64,000 nt of DNA from Clavulina sp. PMI_390 (taxonomy: Eukaryota > Basidiomycota > Agaricomycetes > Cantharellales > Hydnaceae): NCBI GenBank assembly GCA_015039315.1, contig WIDE01000019.1, positions 386,080-450,079 on the forward strand, given 5' to 3'. Under the pieces are notes generated by a model that saw only the letters and a program-made list of their open reading frames with translations, had not been told where the DNA came from and did not search any database. The position numbers and the translations under genes were made by a program. Of the stretch, positions 11,501 through 24,064 are shown in pieces (the first letter of the stretch is position 1; each line of letters opens with the position of its first letter).

Positions 11501-14090
11501 GACTTAACTTCTTTTCGTTTTCAGGAAAAGATATTGCCGCGGGGATCAAGCGGTGATTACAAGAAGGAAGCGTACGCAACATGTTGCATTGTAATGCTAT
11601 GACCCATCTAACTGTGGGATCCTCAGGGCCCGTTTGTGCGCCATCTTCAAGAAAATATTGTACGGACCGACGGGGATATTGGTTTCTTTCTTCCTACTGA
11701 TTGACTCTCGTTTCTCCTAGGCTTCGTCGCAAAAAGGATTCAGAACTAGATGGCAGGCCATTGATTCAACTCCCCAAGAAGACAAAGATCGACTTAGAGC
11801 TTATATTCTCCCCAGAGGTAGTTTTCTCCTTCGTCCGAAGTGCTTGATATTCATTCTTACCCCCCTCGCACCAGGAGCTGCAAACATATGAATCGATCAA
11901 GAGCATGGCACAGGCGATTTTCAATCGATTCCTCAAAGAGGGGACCGTACTGAAGGTAGGATCATCCTGTAGCTCAACAACTTGCTTGTGCGACTAAGAA
12001 TCATCCCCTAGAATTATCATCATGTCTTCGTCATGCTGTTAGTGTTCATCTCTTTCCTGGTGGCTTGATGCTCACGGCTGCTGCAGTCTCCGCCTTCGTC
12101 AGATCTGCGTCCACCCGTCTCTGATTGCCGAGCATATGGATGTTTTCCGGACACCTGATGAGATAAATTCTGTCAAGGAGAGAGAAGCGCTGAACGAAGG
12201 TACAGACTTAGAATTCTGTGCTGGTACACATTTTGACCTCTATTCAGTTATTGGGAGAGCCCGTCGTGAGCAGGGTCAGGAATTCCTCGATCGCATGTTT
12301 AAGATCATGAAGGACTACGATGACGCTCGAATGGAGGCAGAAGAGGTGAGTGGCATCAATCCCTGCTCCCTATCATACCTTCCCCTATCATAGTCGGACT
12401 AATTCGGAGCGGGCTAGTCTCTTGATGCTAAGATTGAGGAAGATCCATGCCTTATTTGCCACGAGCCTCTGATGGAAGAGAGTACATATGCTACTGCGTG
12501 TTGCCACTTCATGTGCGAGGAATGCCTGAAGGAGTTGATGGAATCCCCTCATGTCGTCGACTCTGATGATCCCAAGAAATACTCACCTTCTGAACGACCT
12601 TGTAAGCTCCTCTTCACTATTCTCATGATGTGAACTCACTGCTTCAAATGTCAGGTCCTGCTTGTCGCTCTGCCGTATCAAAACAGCATTCTTATCTTCG
12701 CGCAGCTTTCCAACCATTCAAGCCCATCACCATCGAAGACTCTGATGACGAGATGGATAATAAGCCCTACGTCAAAGCTGAAGCAAAGGATGAGCAGATG
12801 GACGTTGATGATGACGATGGTGAGACCTCTATCATGGCTCCTGGTCGTCGCACAGTTCTCCCTCGAGCATCCAAAATGAAAGCCAGGAAGGCAATCAAAC
12901 CTGATCCTGAGAATGACTCAGGATCGGACTTTGACGACTACGTTCTCCCCTCGGGTGAGGATGATGAGGATGACGAAAACCAGGGTATGGAGAAAGCCGC
13001 TAGATTTGTCGGTCGCAAGACTCGCTCGTTAATTGGGATCAAGAGGAAGGCGCCTGATGACAATGACGAGGATGAGGATGGAGATGGCAGCTACGCTTCC
13101 GAGGCTGAAGAAAGTGACGGCGACGAGGAGAAGCCGAACCTATTTCAACTCAGCAAGGAGCTCGTCGACAAACATGTCAACAAGCCTAGCTCTAGCTTCT
13201 TGACCTCTACGAAGACGAAGGTATGCTTTGGCAACACATAGTTTTCCGTGACTGCTAGCTAATGAACATGTCGACAGCAAATGATGGATCTGCTCGTTGA
13301 ATGGCGTCAAAAATACCCAGGCGACAAGGTAAAGCTCTCTGATTCCCTTTTCCTCTCGCCAGTTGAGATGACATCTCGAGTTCAGACCATGGTAGTCTCG
13401 CAATGGACGACTGTTCTCCACGAGCTCTGCGCTCCATACCTTGCTGAGCAGGGGTTCGGTTTTGTGACTTTCACTGGGGACTTGAGCTTGAAGCAACGCG
13501 ACCGCGCGATTGCCAATTTCAGGGCCGATCCTAGCAAACAGGTTATGCTCAGTGCGTTGTCCGCTAGCGCTCTCGATAAATGTCTAGACTAATAACCCAT
13601 CTTTTAGTGAGCTTGAAAGCTGGCGGAGTTGGCCTGAATTTGACTGTGGCAAACCGAGTCATTCTTCTTGATTTGGGCTGGAGCCCTGCTGGTTCGTCTC
13701 CCGGCTTCTTCCGTTTGTTAGTGCCTTGACTCAATTCATATATCAACAGTTGAGAACCAGGCATTCGATCGCGTGCATCGTCTTGGGCAGAGGAAGGAGG
13801 TGGAGATCTACCGCCTCACTATTCAAAACACTGTCGAGGCACGTGTACTTGCTCTGCAGGACCGTAAAGTTCGTCTGTTTTGCATTTCATGCCTGTGATT
13901 GTCAGACTGCTTACACACATTGTGCCTTAATAGCAAGGCCTCTCTGATGGCTGTCTCGGCGAAGGCACTGTTCGTCGTCAACAGCGTACGTGCATGTGCT
14001 CTTAATATAACCAGAATTTCCCTGACACTCATCACTTCAGGCCTTTCTGTCCGCGAGCTCGCAGCTCTCTTCGATGTCCACATCTGCTAG
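8561..14090 (+). CDS. Snf2-family ATPase with RING finger, Rad16/Uls1-like
   Basis: Start ATG at 8561 ([18 protein letters not shown]); stop TAG at 14088-14090. The gene has many introns. Order of domains: an N-terminal region of roughly 400 residues; the Snf2 ATPase half with [15 protein letters not shown], Walker [24 protein letters not shown], the DEAQ box [11 protein letters not shown] and motif III CLTGTPITNG; a C3HC4 RING ([21 protein letters not shown]) near 12440-12665; and the helicase C half with [20 protein letters not shown] and [24 protein letters not shown] between the two halves is the mark of the Rad5/Rad16/Uls1/HLTF group, which remodel chromatin or protein-DNA complexes and act as E3 ligases. 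No HIRAN domain is visible, which argues against Rad5/HLTF. The linkers hold SUMO-type KxE sites and an acidic SIM-like motif, as expected for a Uls1-like protein. Motifs I and III are assembled from microexons. Confidence 0.88.
10427..10429 (+). other. 3-nt microexon inside Walker A of the Snf2 gene
   Basis: GAC lies between TTCGCAG and GTAAGTGT. Joined between GGA AA (exon end 10360) and CGTGCAAGC (10499-10507) it gives GGA AAG ACC GTG CAA, the expected GKTVQ. Skipping it gives GGA AAC GTG and loses both the lysine and the threonine of the P-loop. Confidence 0.75.
10499..10507 (+). other. 9-nt microexon of the Snf2 gene (TVQA of motif I)
   Basis: CGTGCAAGC lies between CTATCAG and GTGAGTCC. 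The next exon starts at 10569 (TATTGCC), giving KTVQAIALILKN in frame. Confidence 0.75.
11301..11308 (+). other. 8-nt microexon of the Snf2 gene (motif III)
   Basis: TGCCTTAC lies between CCCCCAG and GTTAGTCC. It joins CAGTATCGCTGG upstream to CGGAACTCC at 11374, reading YRWCLTGTPITN, the canonical motif III of Snf2 ATPases. Confidence 0.72.
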
Positions 14091-14602
14091 ATGTTGGTTT
14101 CGAGATGGGCTTCTCACTGTACGCTGTATTCATGACTCCCTCTCACTCATGGTGTATTTCGCTCTACGGCTGGCACAGATAACTCACTTCTGTTATAATG
14201 TCTCCGCGCCCTTGGGCGCGATGTAGCTTTCTTGGTCGTTTCTCCTGTTTCAGTATTGCATTTTTTCCTCGACTCATTAGTTATTGTTCACAAAGTTGAC
14301 GCCCTCCCTTTCCCCGTCTCTCTCTTGAAGCTTTCCACCGTTCTGGTGCACGTCCCGATTCTTCATCACCCAGTATAGCTAATTTTGTTCTCGTACGTAC
14401 TCGCCGTTGGAGCGATCAATCCCCCTATAGCCTCTATAGTTCTATCCCTATACACCTTGGACCTTTCACTCCGTACTTGCATCCATGTCTACTTTTCAGA
14501 ACATTGCCATTTTCTCGGTCAATTCCATTATATGATCGGGGTATCGAGTGTGAATGAATACAAACATATCCTTGCGGCGAGAGCAAAGTGAGTTTTGGGG
14601 AA
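14091..14602. other. Convergent intergenic region, nothing recognised
   Basis: 512 bp between the 3' ends of the Snf2 gene (+) and the coiled-coil gene (-). T-rich, with only short ORFs. It is presumably the two 3' UTRs and polyadenylation signals. Confidence 0.5.
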
Positions 14603-16011
14603 CTAGGAAGCAGGGATATTGTTCATAATGGAGGGCAGCGGTGGATGACTAGTCATGTCTTGCGGCGAGGCCAAAGGGTTTTTCGGCAGCGGATACCCGT
14701 TGAAGTCCTCCCCCAACAAACCGCTTGACGGCATGCCATACAGAGAAGTCGACAGCTGTTGGGTGTCTGCATCGATCGCACTTGATGTTCTCTCTGCTGC
14801 TTCGATCTTCCTCCCCAAATCACCCAACTCCTTCTCAAGGTCGGGTACAGTTTCCATCACAAGCTTGTCTTTGCGCGTGTTCAGGCGCTCGAGACGATTC
14901 CGAAGGGAGGTCAGTTCACCCTCGAGATCAGCGACAGCTTTCTTGTCGGCTTTGATCGCGTCAGCGGCAGTAGAGTGCTCCTTCGACGCTCGCTCCTTGA
15001 TACGTTGATATTCAGCTGATACAGATTTTGCACGCTCTTCAAGGGCAGGGAGCGAAGCTTCCACTTGCTTGACCTGTGCATCCGCCTCAACAGACGCGGC
15101 AAGCGACTGTTTCGTCGCTTCTTGCAGCGCGAGTATCTTCTGTCGGCTCCGCTGATCGTTCTGGGCGGATTTTTCTGACGCTCGCTTTAGAGCCTCTATT
15201 TCTGATCGGAGCGCTGCGTCTGCCCGCTGGGAGTCTCGTCTCGCGGTTTTGAGCCGTTGAATGAGAGCCTCCTTTTCTGCGTCGAGGTCGCGGAGCTCAT
15301 GGAGGAGTTGAGAGGCACGTTCTTCGACTGTCATTGGCCGCGGGGGTGGAGGAGGAGGAGGATCGGGCAGAGTTGGGGTCGTAGGCCTGGTTTGAGTTGG
15401 AGGTAATGATGGGATCGCCGCGGGGTTGGGGGGATTCGGGGCCGTTTCCTCGTCAATCGAATCATCGGCTGGGAATATATCTTCTGCCTCTTTAGGCACA
15501 GCAGAATTTAGGCCGCGGTTTGAGCACTTGGGTCTATGCAGGGTCTTAAACGTTTGTAAGGGTCCTTACCTGCAGCTTCTTCCGTTGAGACTTTCCCTCG
15601 TATTGTCTCTTCACTAGCAACAAGAGCTAGTTCTACGTCATATGTGCGAGCGGGATGGAGCCCATAAAGGATGACTATTGCTTCGACGTCGGCATCATCG
15701 TCGATGTGCATGACAACTCTTTGCCAGGGAGCGTTATTAACTTTGACGGCCAGTCCTTTCCCGAGAAGCTCAGACATTGAGATAGGCTTCAGGGGAGGCT
15801 TTGGTGAGGATATATGACTTGGTCCAGCATGGTCCGAGTCGTCGAAATCATCAGCAGATGGGTCGTCCCAGGTCCGGAGAGCAATGGATGAGGAAAGGAT
15901 GAATGTAACAGAAACGGGTGTGATTTCTCGGACATGCAAAGTGAGACGATTCCAAGGACGAATGCTGCGCCATCCTGCTGGGGGAGATGGAGGCCGTCGC
16001 ATAGTGCTCAT
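14603..16011 (-). CDS. Coiled-coil protein with beta-rich N-terminal domain, function unknown, 442 aa
   Basis: Two exons, 16011-15570 and 15489-14603, joined in frame as EEAA/EAEDIF. The start ATG (MSTMRRPPSP) is at 16011. Residues 1 to about 150 look like a single beta-sandwich: LTLHVREITPVSVTFIL, then VKVNNAPWQRVVMHID and LYGLHPARTYDVELALV. This resembles a fibronectin-III-like fold, but that is only an impression. A Pro-rich linker containing eight consecutive prolines follows. About 190 residues of uninterrupted coiled coil (from ERASQLLHELRDLDAEKEAL to LEKELGDLGRKIEAAE) come next, then a short polar tail. I do not recognise the family. It shares a very short promoter region with the mitochondrial IleRS gene. 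Confidence 0.75.
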
Positions 16012-16123
16012 CAATTAGTGGGGGCGCTGGGAGAGAGAAAGCAGTTTGTTTGGGTCGCACCACGCTATCGACATTCACAACACTCAACAAGTACAAACTC
16101 TGCGCGAGAGAGCCAAGAGGTCG
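16012..16123. promoter_or_regulatory. Bidirectional promoter region between coiled-coil gene and ISM1
   Basis: Only 112 bp separate the two divergent start codons. No TATA element was seen. Both transcription starts must lie in or close to this segment. Confidence 0.55.
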
Positions 16124-19100
16124 ATGCGAAGGACCCTCTCCCTCGTTTCTCCCAATGGCTTGAGACTTCTAGGCAACAAGACAGCGACTCGGTCCACTTT
16201 GTCTTCCCCTACCCTCTATATATGCTCTCGGTGTACGCGAAGTGCTTCCACGAAAGCTTCTCCGTCAAAGTCTTTCGCGTCTACTTTGCTCTTGCCCAAA
16301 ACAAAATTCAAACTATGGCCTGACTACTCTGCGAGAGAATCCTCCCTCGCAAAGAGGACAAATGAAGAGCTATATGCCTCCCAGGTCCGCAATGCCTTTT
16401 GCTACGCTGAGCTGGCTCAATACTGAAAGGCTCTAGCAAGCAGTCGAATACCGAACAGCCCGTTTTTCTCTTCCATGATGGCCCGCCGTATGCAAATGGC
16501 GCGCTACATATGGGTGAGTTCATTCTTTGTTTCTTTTAGCTTCTCATAAGTGTATTCAGCCAGACCTCACTTCAGGCCATGCCCTAAATAAGATTCTCAA
16601 GGACATCATCAATCGGTTCCAAGTACTAAAAGGGAATAGAGTCAAGTGTGTTCTATAATACTGCATTTCCATGACATGCTCACATACCCTCCCGTCAGCT
16701 ACGTTCCGGGATGGGATTGCCATGGCCTTCCCATCGAATCCAAGACGCTCGAGCTGCTTAAGGTAGGCTTATTTCCCAACACGCTAACTGTATCTTCATT
16801 ATGCTAATTATTTTTTCCTAAGGCTGCGCCTAACACCCTGCCAGCGGCGGAGGTGCGAAAACATGCTGAGAAGTTTGCTCGAAAGCAAGTCAAGTCACAG
16901 ATGACAGAATTTCAACGACTCTCTATTATGACATCTTGGGAAGACCACAAAACATATCGGACAATAGGTATATTCCATGCCCGTACGATGCTTGATACTG
17001 GACTAACAGTGACATTAGATCGAAACTACGAGCTTCGCCAACTCCGGCTACTTCAAGAAATGGTCCGCAAGAGTAATGCATATCCTCGCTCCTTGAATTT
17101 TGTTCTCTCATATACTGAACCAGACCCCTAGAGCTGATTCATCGACGTCATAAGCCAGTCTTCTGGTCCCCTTCCTCCGTCTCTGCTCTCGCCGAAGCAG
17201 AAGTGCAATATGTTGACGACCACGCCTCTCGGTCCGCATACATTGCATTTCCCGTCCAGGAACTGAGCGACTCCCTGGCACCTATCCAAGAACTTGTCAA
17301 ATCTGAGGAAGAAGTCTGCCTGCTGATCTGGACGACAACACCATGGACAATTCCTGCGAATATGGTGCAAAGACTACTGAACCGAGTTGCTTACTTTGCT
17401 AATTCTTCATCTCCAGGCAATCGCTGTTAATGTGAACATGACATACTCTGTCGTTCGACACCACGACCAAGCCTCTGCTACTTCAAGACTTCTGATCATA
17501 GCGACTGAGTTGTTGGAGAGCGTAGAATCCGTCTTTGGTCCTCTTGAAGTCATCGGGCAAACTGAAGGTTGGCCGTCAAACTTTCATTCTCGTGAATGAT
17601 CTGATGCTCATTTGGGGCAATTATTGAAGGATCTAGTCTCGTTGGCTTACAGTACACGAATAAAGCCTTTGGCCACTCCAAGTTCCCACTACGTGTGCTA
17701 CCGTCCACCCACGTTACCTCATTTTCTGGTACTGGTCTCGTTCATATGGCCCCCGCACATGGTGCCGAAGACTACGACACGTTTCGCCAGCTAGGCCATT
17801 CGACGTCAGAGCTTCTCTCGCCTGTCGACGATTGGGGGAAGTATACGTCCCAGATCATCACCTTGACAAGGGACGAGGAACACGGAAAGCGTTTGCTCGG
17901 AAAGGAAGTATTGAACGAGGGCAATAGTGAAGTACTCTTGGTTTTGAAGGAGACGGGGATGCTGCTCGCGCAACACAGCTACAAGCACCGATATCCATAC
18001 GACAGCCGAACTAACAAACCTATGATCATTCGGTACGACCCTCTGCCCACTATTCACGCGCTTTCGGGTCTTGACCACTCTCTTCCTCAGTGCCACTTCA
18101 CAATGGTTTGCAGATGTTGGTGCCATCAAGCAGCAGGCATTAGATGCATTATCGGATGTTACATTCCACCCAGCTTCCGGTATGACTCCCAAGCCTAGCA
18201 TTAGCAATTTCAGTGGTTAACAGTCTGTTGGTAGCTCGCGTTCGTCTTGAGGCCTTCGTACGGGAACGCTCTGAGTGGTGCATCTCACGCCAGCGTGTGT
18301 GGGGCTCACCTATACCTTCCCTGCATGACGTGCGGACTGGAGAAGCGGTTCTTACTGCTGAGTCCATGGATCATATCGTCTCTATCCTGGAACAAAAAGG
18401 GCCCGCATATTGGTGGACTGGTCCTGTTGAAGATTTCGTTCCCCCGAGTCTTCAAAGCAGCGGCAGAGAATTCAAAAAGGGCACAGATACGATTGATGTA
18501 TGGTTCGACAGTGGAAGTTCATGGACTATGCTAGACTCCCTCCTCGAATCCGACACTACTGTTGGCGAGACTCCTTTGCGGGCATCGTCCCCTGGGCCTG
18601 CTTCGCACCCGCCTATCCGAGTCCGCCGAGCAGACGTTTGTCTGGAAGGCAGCGATCAGCACCGCGGATGGTTCCAGTCCTTGCTATTGACAGCTGTAGC
18701 TGCCACTCCTGAAGGGGAAACTCCTGTTGCTCCTTTCAAGAACCTGATCAGCCACGGTTTCGTTCTTGACGAAAGCGGTCGGAAAATGAGCAAGTCAGTG
18801 GGTAACATCATCAGCCCCGCAACGATACTGTTTGGGGGCAAGGTAAGCTGCGCGCGCACGACTCAGTAATGTGTAGAATAGTCCCTGAAGATATCCACCC
18901 ATGTGTAGGACCAGAAGAAAGAGCCAGCATACGGCGTGGATGTCCTCCGGCTCTGGGCTGCTGGAGTCGACTATACGAAAGATGTTTCTGTTGGCCCCAC
19001 GTCTCTCGCTCAAGTAGCGGAACACGTACGGAAGCTTCGTAACACCGCTCGCTTCATGCTTGGCAATCTCGGTGATCACATGCGAACTGCCAGCTCTTCG

Positions 19101-20306
19101 GGCATTACAAAGGACGACCTTTCCCTGGTATGTGCTCACTCCGTAAGGGTTGTAATGTGTACGGGATTGATAGCTCCAATAGATTGACAGATACGTGCTA
19201 CACGAGCTTTACACCCTTGAAAAGCGATGCCTTGAGGCATATCAGAATTTCAATATGCACATTGGTGCGTCCCCATTTTATCTCAACAATCTGGAGTGGC
19301 TGATCTATCTTTGTGCTTGGTAGCTGTTCAATCTCCCACCACGTTCTCAAATTCGATCCTGTCCGCCTTGTATTTCGACATCACCAAGGACGTGTTGTAT
19401 ACCGAACCTGTCCATAGCCAGTCGCGCCGAGGTGTCACGTTCGTTCTCGAGAAGGTATACCACTTTCCCTGCGAACTAGGATCTATCTCGGTTGACAAGA
19501 ATTACTTCTATAGACGCTGGAGGTCTACACGACAATCCTAGCTCCGATCCTCCCCCAACTTGCTGAGGAGATCCATGAGCGTGGGCTTGCTGTTGGTTCT
19601 GAGGTTGACTCTGTATTCACTGGCGGGTGGAAGGGTGTTGTAAGTTCTGTTGCGAAAATCTCGATTTCCTGGCATCTGACCCTCTTCTACTACCAAGGAT
19701 GAATGTTGGAATGATGCTGTTGTTGCCTCAGAAATGACGGTGTTGCTGCAGGTCCGAGACCGGGTCATGCAGCTGCTTGAGACGGCCCGCCGTGATGGGT
19801 AGGTAGCACCTCGCTAGTTTCAATTTCGACGACACTGTACCTGACAATTTCATGGGATCTAGACGCATACGAAGCGCTCTAGAGGCTGTCGTTCTGATCG
19901 AACCCACTGGTGCCTCAGTGAGCGGTGATACTGAAGCCTTACTCCAATCACGATGTGAGTTCACTCTACGACCAATTGACCATCATATCCCTTAACCTAA
20001 CATGCACACTCCAGCCTCTGAACTGAAGTCTCTCTTCATTGTTTCCGATGTCAATATCGTCAACGGCGGTCCCTCTGTCTCGCCAGCTTCGGCAGCTGCA
20101 TGGGAGTACCAGAGTAGGCTTCAATCATTTGTTTCTCTGGTTCTTCAGCTCGAATCACTCATCCTACCCGTCTAGGTGACCACCATGGTATCAAGATTAT
20201 CGTGCGCCCATCCCCTCAGCACAAGTGTCCCCGATGCTGGCAGTACACTGCACCGAAGGAGGACACATTGTGTGGACGATGCGAAGATGTAGTGAAAGCA
20301 TCATAA
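16124..20306 (+). CDS. ISM1: Isoleucyl-tRNA synthetase, mitochondrial
   Basis: Start ATG at 16124; first exon 16124-16384, second exon from 16444; stop TAA at 20304-20306. The first about 45 residues are rich in Arg, Ser and Thr and nearly free of acidic residues, as expected of a mitochondrial presequence. Class I synthetase features follow in order: [20 protein letters not shown] (HIGH motif, split by an intron after the M codon), [11 protein letters not shown], the editing domain with [38 protein letters not shown], and KMSKS at about 18786-18800. The C-terminus has a zinc finger (KCPRCWQY and CGRCED), found in bacterial and organellar IleRS and not in the cytosolic enzyme. It charges mitochondrial tRNA-Ile with isoleucine and hydrolyses mischarged valine. 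The gene has many short introns and appears intact. Confidence 0.93.
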
Positions 20307-21910
20307 CTCTAAACCCCTCATAATGGCCCAGCTTTGAAGAAATTAGACTCAAAATATAGTAGAATGTATTGACAAGCTAACTCGTAATGTCAACGACCTC
20401 CCCACTGGCTAACTAGCGATTGCTGTCCTAAAGGCGAAATCCCGCCCCTCTCTGATCCAATTTTCTGCCGTAATCATAGCCAGACTGACACTCCTTCATC
20501 TATCCGCTGTGGTTCCCAAGTTCTCAAGAATTTATGAGCGCCCAAGTTATCCAGACACCGCGGCTTCGAGCTGCCCGAAGCGAACCTCTCCGACTCCTCG
20601 GTTTTGAATTCGACTCAATGCCTCAGTTTGCTTACGCCACTGGCTCAACGTTTTCAAGAGAGTTTCCGCCGCTCGCCAAGCGGCGAGCGACAGCCTTCTT
20701 ATTGACAGCATGGTGTGAGCGCCAGTCGTCTTCCTCTAAATCGAATAACTGGGGCATGGAGCTGGACTTACTAAATTACGGTTTCATAGCTAATTGCCAG
20801 TATATGGCTACTCTCGCACTTGGGCCAAATGCTCTCGCCGCGTCGTCCACGCATGGGGTGGTCATCGATACTCATTTATTCACTTGATAGGCAACAAAAT
20901 GCGACACCGGCAGTTAGTACTTCCTGTGCATTGTGACCTCTTACAACTGGTGGTGGTGGTGGCGAAGATCGCTAGTCGCCCGCGATTTTGGCCGTAAGCT
21001 TGTGCCGACTCCAGCCGTACTGTATAGTCGGGAATACTGATCTACTTCAATCATTTCTTGAATGAATGGCTCTCCAGCTGATTTGCAGGGGAACATTAAT
21101 ACCGCGGCTCTCTATTGGACTGTGTCGGATGTTGTAACTTTCGTTTCGACTCATGGTGACTAAAGCAGCGATTGAGACGACGAGGGTTCCAGTCGGCGCT
21201 GTTGAATTATCACTTGCTAATGAGACGGCATCTCCGAGATTAATGAGCATTTTCCCGGGTGGATGATGCAACTTGCAGTCATATTGGCAAATCCCTCCTA
21301 TTCTTGTCCAACTGGGCCAGCAAGCACACGCGTTTGGCCTGAATGTCTTGGGAGGTGGGCTATCTTACCCTTTTTGCACCTTGACGTCTCCTCATCATGC
21401 TGTTATGAGAGTAAAGTGGATCGCCCACGCGTGAGTGTTCCTCTTTGACTGATGGTAACATGATCATTGTCAACAGCTGGTTGGGGTGCTAATCTGGGTG
21501 GGCATATCTAGCCGCGGCTATAATATATTAGCCAAAATTCAACTCAATCAGGCCATTCACGTGGTCACCACGAACTCAGCAAGATGCGCGGCAGACCACC
21601 CCAACACCGAATCTTCGTCGCCCACAAACGCATTTCGATGGAAGAGGAGAAATCCCGGAGACCAGTTGGTGCATCGCAAGGCTATTTCCAATCTGGAGCT
21701 CTCGCGATAGAGCTACGATCCTATTTGACTTGGGAAGCGCACAAGCGATGGATTTGCCAGTCTCGCAACGCCTATAAGGAGTGGGAGACTTGAACGCTCA
21801 GTTAGTTTCCTCCTCTTTCGTTTGTTTCCCACCTCACGCTATCCTCGTACTTCGACCCCTGAACCCAAAGATACTCGCATAACATTTCCGCATTCGATGG
21901 GATCGTTAGG
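20307..21910. other. Intergenic region, about 1.6 kb, no gene supported
   Basis: Separates ISM1 from the first DUF6533-like gene. A 117-codon ATG ORF (20534-20887) and shorter ones occur. None has a domain, a signal sequence or a coherent exon structure, so none is called. Confidence 0.45.
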
Positions 21911-24064
21911 ATGAGCGAAGTAAACGATAACAACCCGGAGTTTCTCACCACCATCGCAAAGCAGCTGGAACTTTCGCACGTCTGTCGGCCTTATTTCTGC
22001 TCTCTGAAAAATTCCTGATACTTTGTTATTCTAGTTTGCATTTGGTAGGTTTGAGCTGTCTACTGTATTTCTCCTCGCTCTCATTCATCGGTTCCCCTAA
22101 AAGTGGCGAGTCTCGCCTGGTTCGTTTGGGATTATTTCCTTACGCTTCCCAATGAGGTGAGTCTTCCCTCACATGGACACTAACTCTTGGTGAACTATAA
22201 TACCTGTTGGGCTCCGTAGGTCCATGTCATTTGGCAGCGTCGTTTTACACTGGGGTCTTTTCTCTATGCCGCTAACATCCTAACCTGTATCGGGATCATG
22301 AGGTGAGCAACATACTACCTGTTCCCTTCAATATGTGGTGGAGTGCTAAGAACGAACTACTAGCTTCCGTATTCCACTTCATTGTGTGTACTTTATGGTT
22401 CATGCCGTTGATCAAACTCGACCTAACTAGCAGTTCTCTCTCAGTATGGGCCAATGTTTCGGTGAACCTGTATGTCTCTATTGGACTATGCCGTCCAACA
22501 GATCGTAGATTGACAAAGCGGTATTAGATGTTCATCCATTTTCAAAGCAGTCTTGGTTCTCCAAGCATCACAGATGTGTATTCTTCAATGTGAGTTTGAA
22601 GAATTCATCCGATGACACCGACTGAGTCCTCTGGCTAGTGGTACTTGCTCTCCGCACGTATGCGGTGTATAATTGCAACAAACGTGTACTTGTCCCTCTA
22701 CTGGTGCTAAGTCTTGTAGGTCGCTCTGTTCTCACTGCTGACAAGGAGGCTGTACTAATTAGTGCTAGACGAGTTTTGTGCTCGATATTGTGGACACCAT
22801 TGGCCCGTTAGATGACAGCGTCTGTAAGTCACTTTGTATGATGAGTCGTCTTCGTGGTGTAGAGGACGGCCATTTAACCCAACTTTCATATCGTCAGACT
22901 CATCAAATCCACTTCCGATTCCTTACAATGGCTGTATCAGCCCTTCGTCCTATCGTCCTTGGCCGCCAATTGCCCTACTTTTGGCCTTCGAAGTTGGTAA
23001 GCCTACCCGTCCGTTTTTTATCCAATGAGGATATTATCACTCATAGCACATATTAAACAGTCGTCGGAGTGCTTATGGTAGCGAGATTGGTGGTGGTGAT
23101 GAAGAAAAATGGCTGCTCGTTAGCCCATGTGGAATACATCGTTTATCGTGATGGTGATTCCGCCCTCGCTCAAAGTATAACTCGTATCAGCTAACGTCAT
23201 ATCCATCTAAACAGGCTTGGTTGAGTCTGCTGGTGTGTATAAAACACTTGTGCATGATTTTGGCTGCAAATGAATGATCTGAAACGTTATTCTCTCCATT
23301 TCCTTCGTGTCCAGTGATGTCCGGTGTGTGATCGTCAATAAATACCTCTCCTTCAAGGAAACTGACCTTCATCGACTACAGTCGGGGACACAGTTCTTTT
23401 GATTTCCGATCTGATGTACCCTGTACGACCGATCTTCCCTTCACTGAAACTATCTCATCTAATCTGGAGATTTCTGGATTAGACCGGCAATTCACCCGCA
23501 TTACGCCCCATGTGGTGCTTTATCCCACTGGCTGGCTACATCGCCTGCAAGCGTCTACTTCTCAGCCTTCGCTATGTGACTCAATCTGAACTAGGGACCA
23601 CCTCAAAACATGTTGTGGAGGTCGACGGCATCACCAACACAGATCGTGATGATACCCCCTACAGAGCAGAAACGCAGGCAGACGAGTTCTATATATCGAC
23701 GTTTGACGAAGAGCCAATATTCTCACCTCATGGCGACCTTGAGTGTTGGCTTGGTCGAGAGTCTTCCAAGGAGCCTCAGATATCTTCACACCTACCCGCA
23801 TTCAATGCTCCTAATTCACTGCACAAACTATCCTCTCCGCCAAGCCAAGGTTCCACATCGACGTCAATTAATCCAACGCTCCTTGATTCGGTTCCCAACC
23901 CTGAGGTGGCCTCCGGCGCGCTCCTCCACCCTCCACGTTCGTTCAGCCTCCAACATTTTTTAGCCCAGAATGATGTTGGCGCCCTACACAGCGACGAAAC
24001 TTCGCCGGTCTCAATATACTCGCCTGCCACTTTCTCTGGTGTCTCCAGCGATGGGTGGGCTTGA
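21911..24064 (+). CDS. DUF6533-like multi-pass membrane protein, paralogue A
   Basis: First of five tandem paralogues, about 15 exons. Exon 1 is 21911-21979 (MSEVNDNNPEF start). Very short exons follow: 22035-22044 (10 nt), 22364-22383 (20 nt), 22445-22469 (25 nt), 23215-23232 (18 nt) and 23315-23323 (9 nt); the last exon is 23483-24064. The DUF6533-type block reads AWFVWDYFLTLPNEV then VIWQRRFTLGSFLYAAN, which is the usual first-helix region of this mushroom family. Later landmarks shared by all copies are LALRTYAVYNC, PLPIPYNGCI, AHVEYIVYRD and ACKRLLLSLR. The hydrophobic segments suggest about seven helices, with the long Ser/Pro-rich C-terminal tail in the cytosol. The tail has an acidic motif (DEFYISTFDEE) and a distal block (LLHPPRSFSLQHF). 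Function is unknown; a receptor-like role is often guessed for the family but is not shown here. Confidence 0.8.

Noticed and set aside
20534..20887. 117-codon ATG ORF after ISM1
   Set aside because: No domain, no signal sequence and no exon structure; length is compatible with chance.
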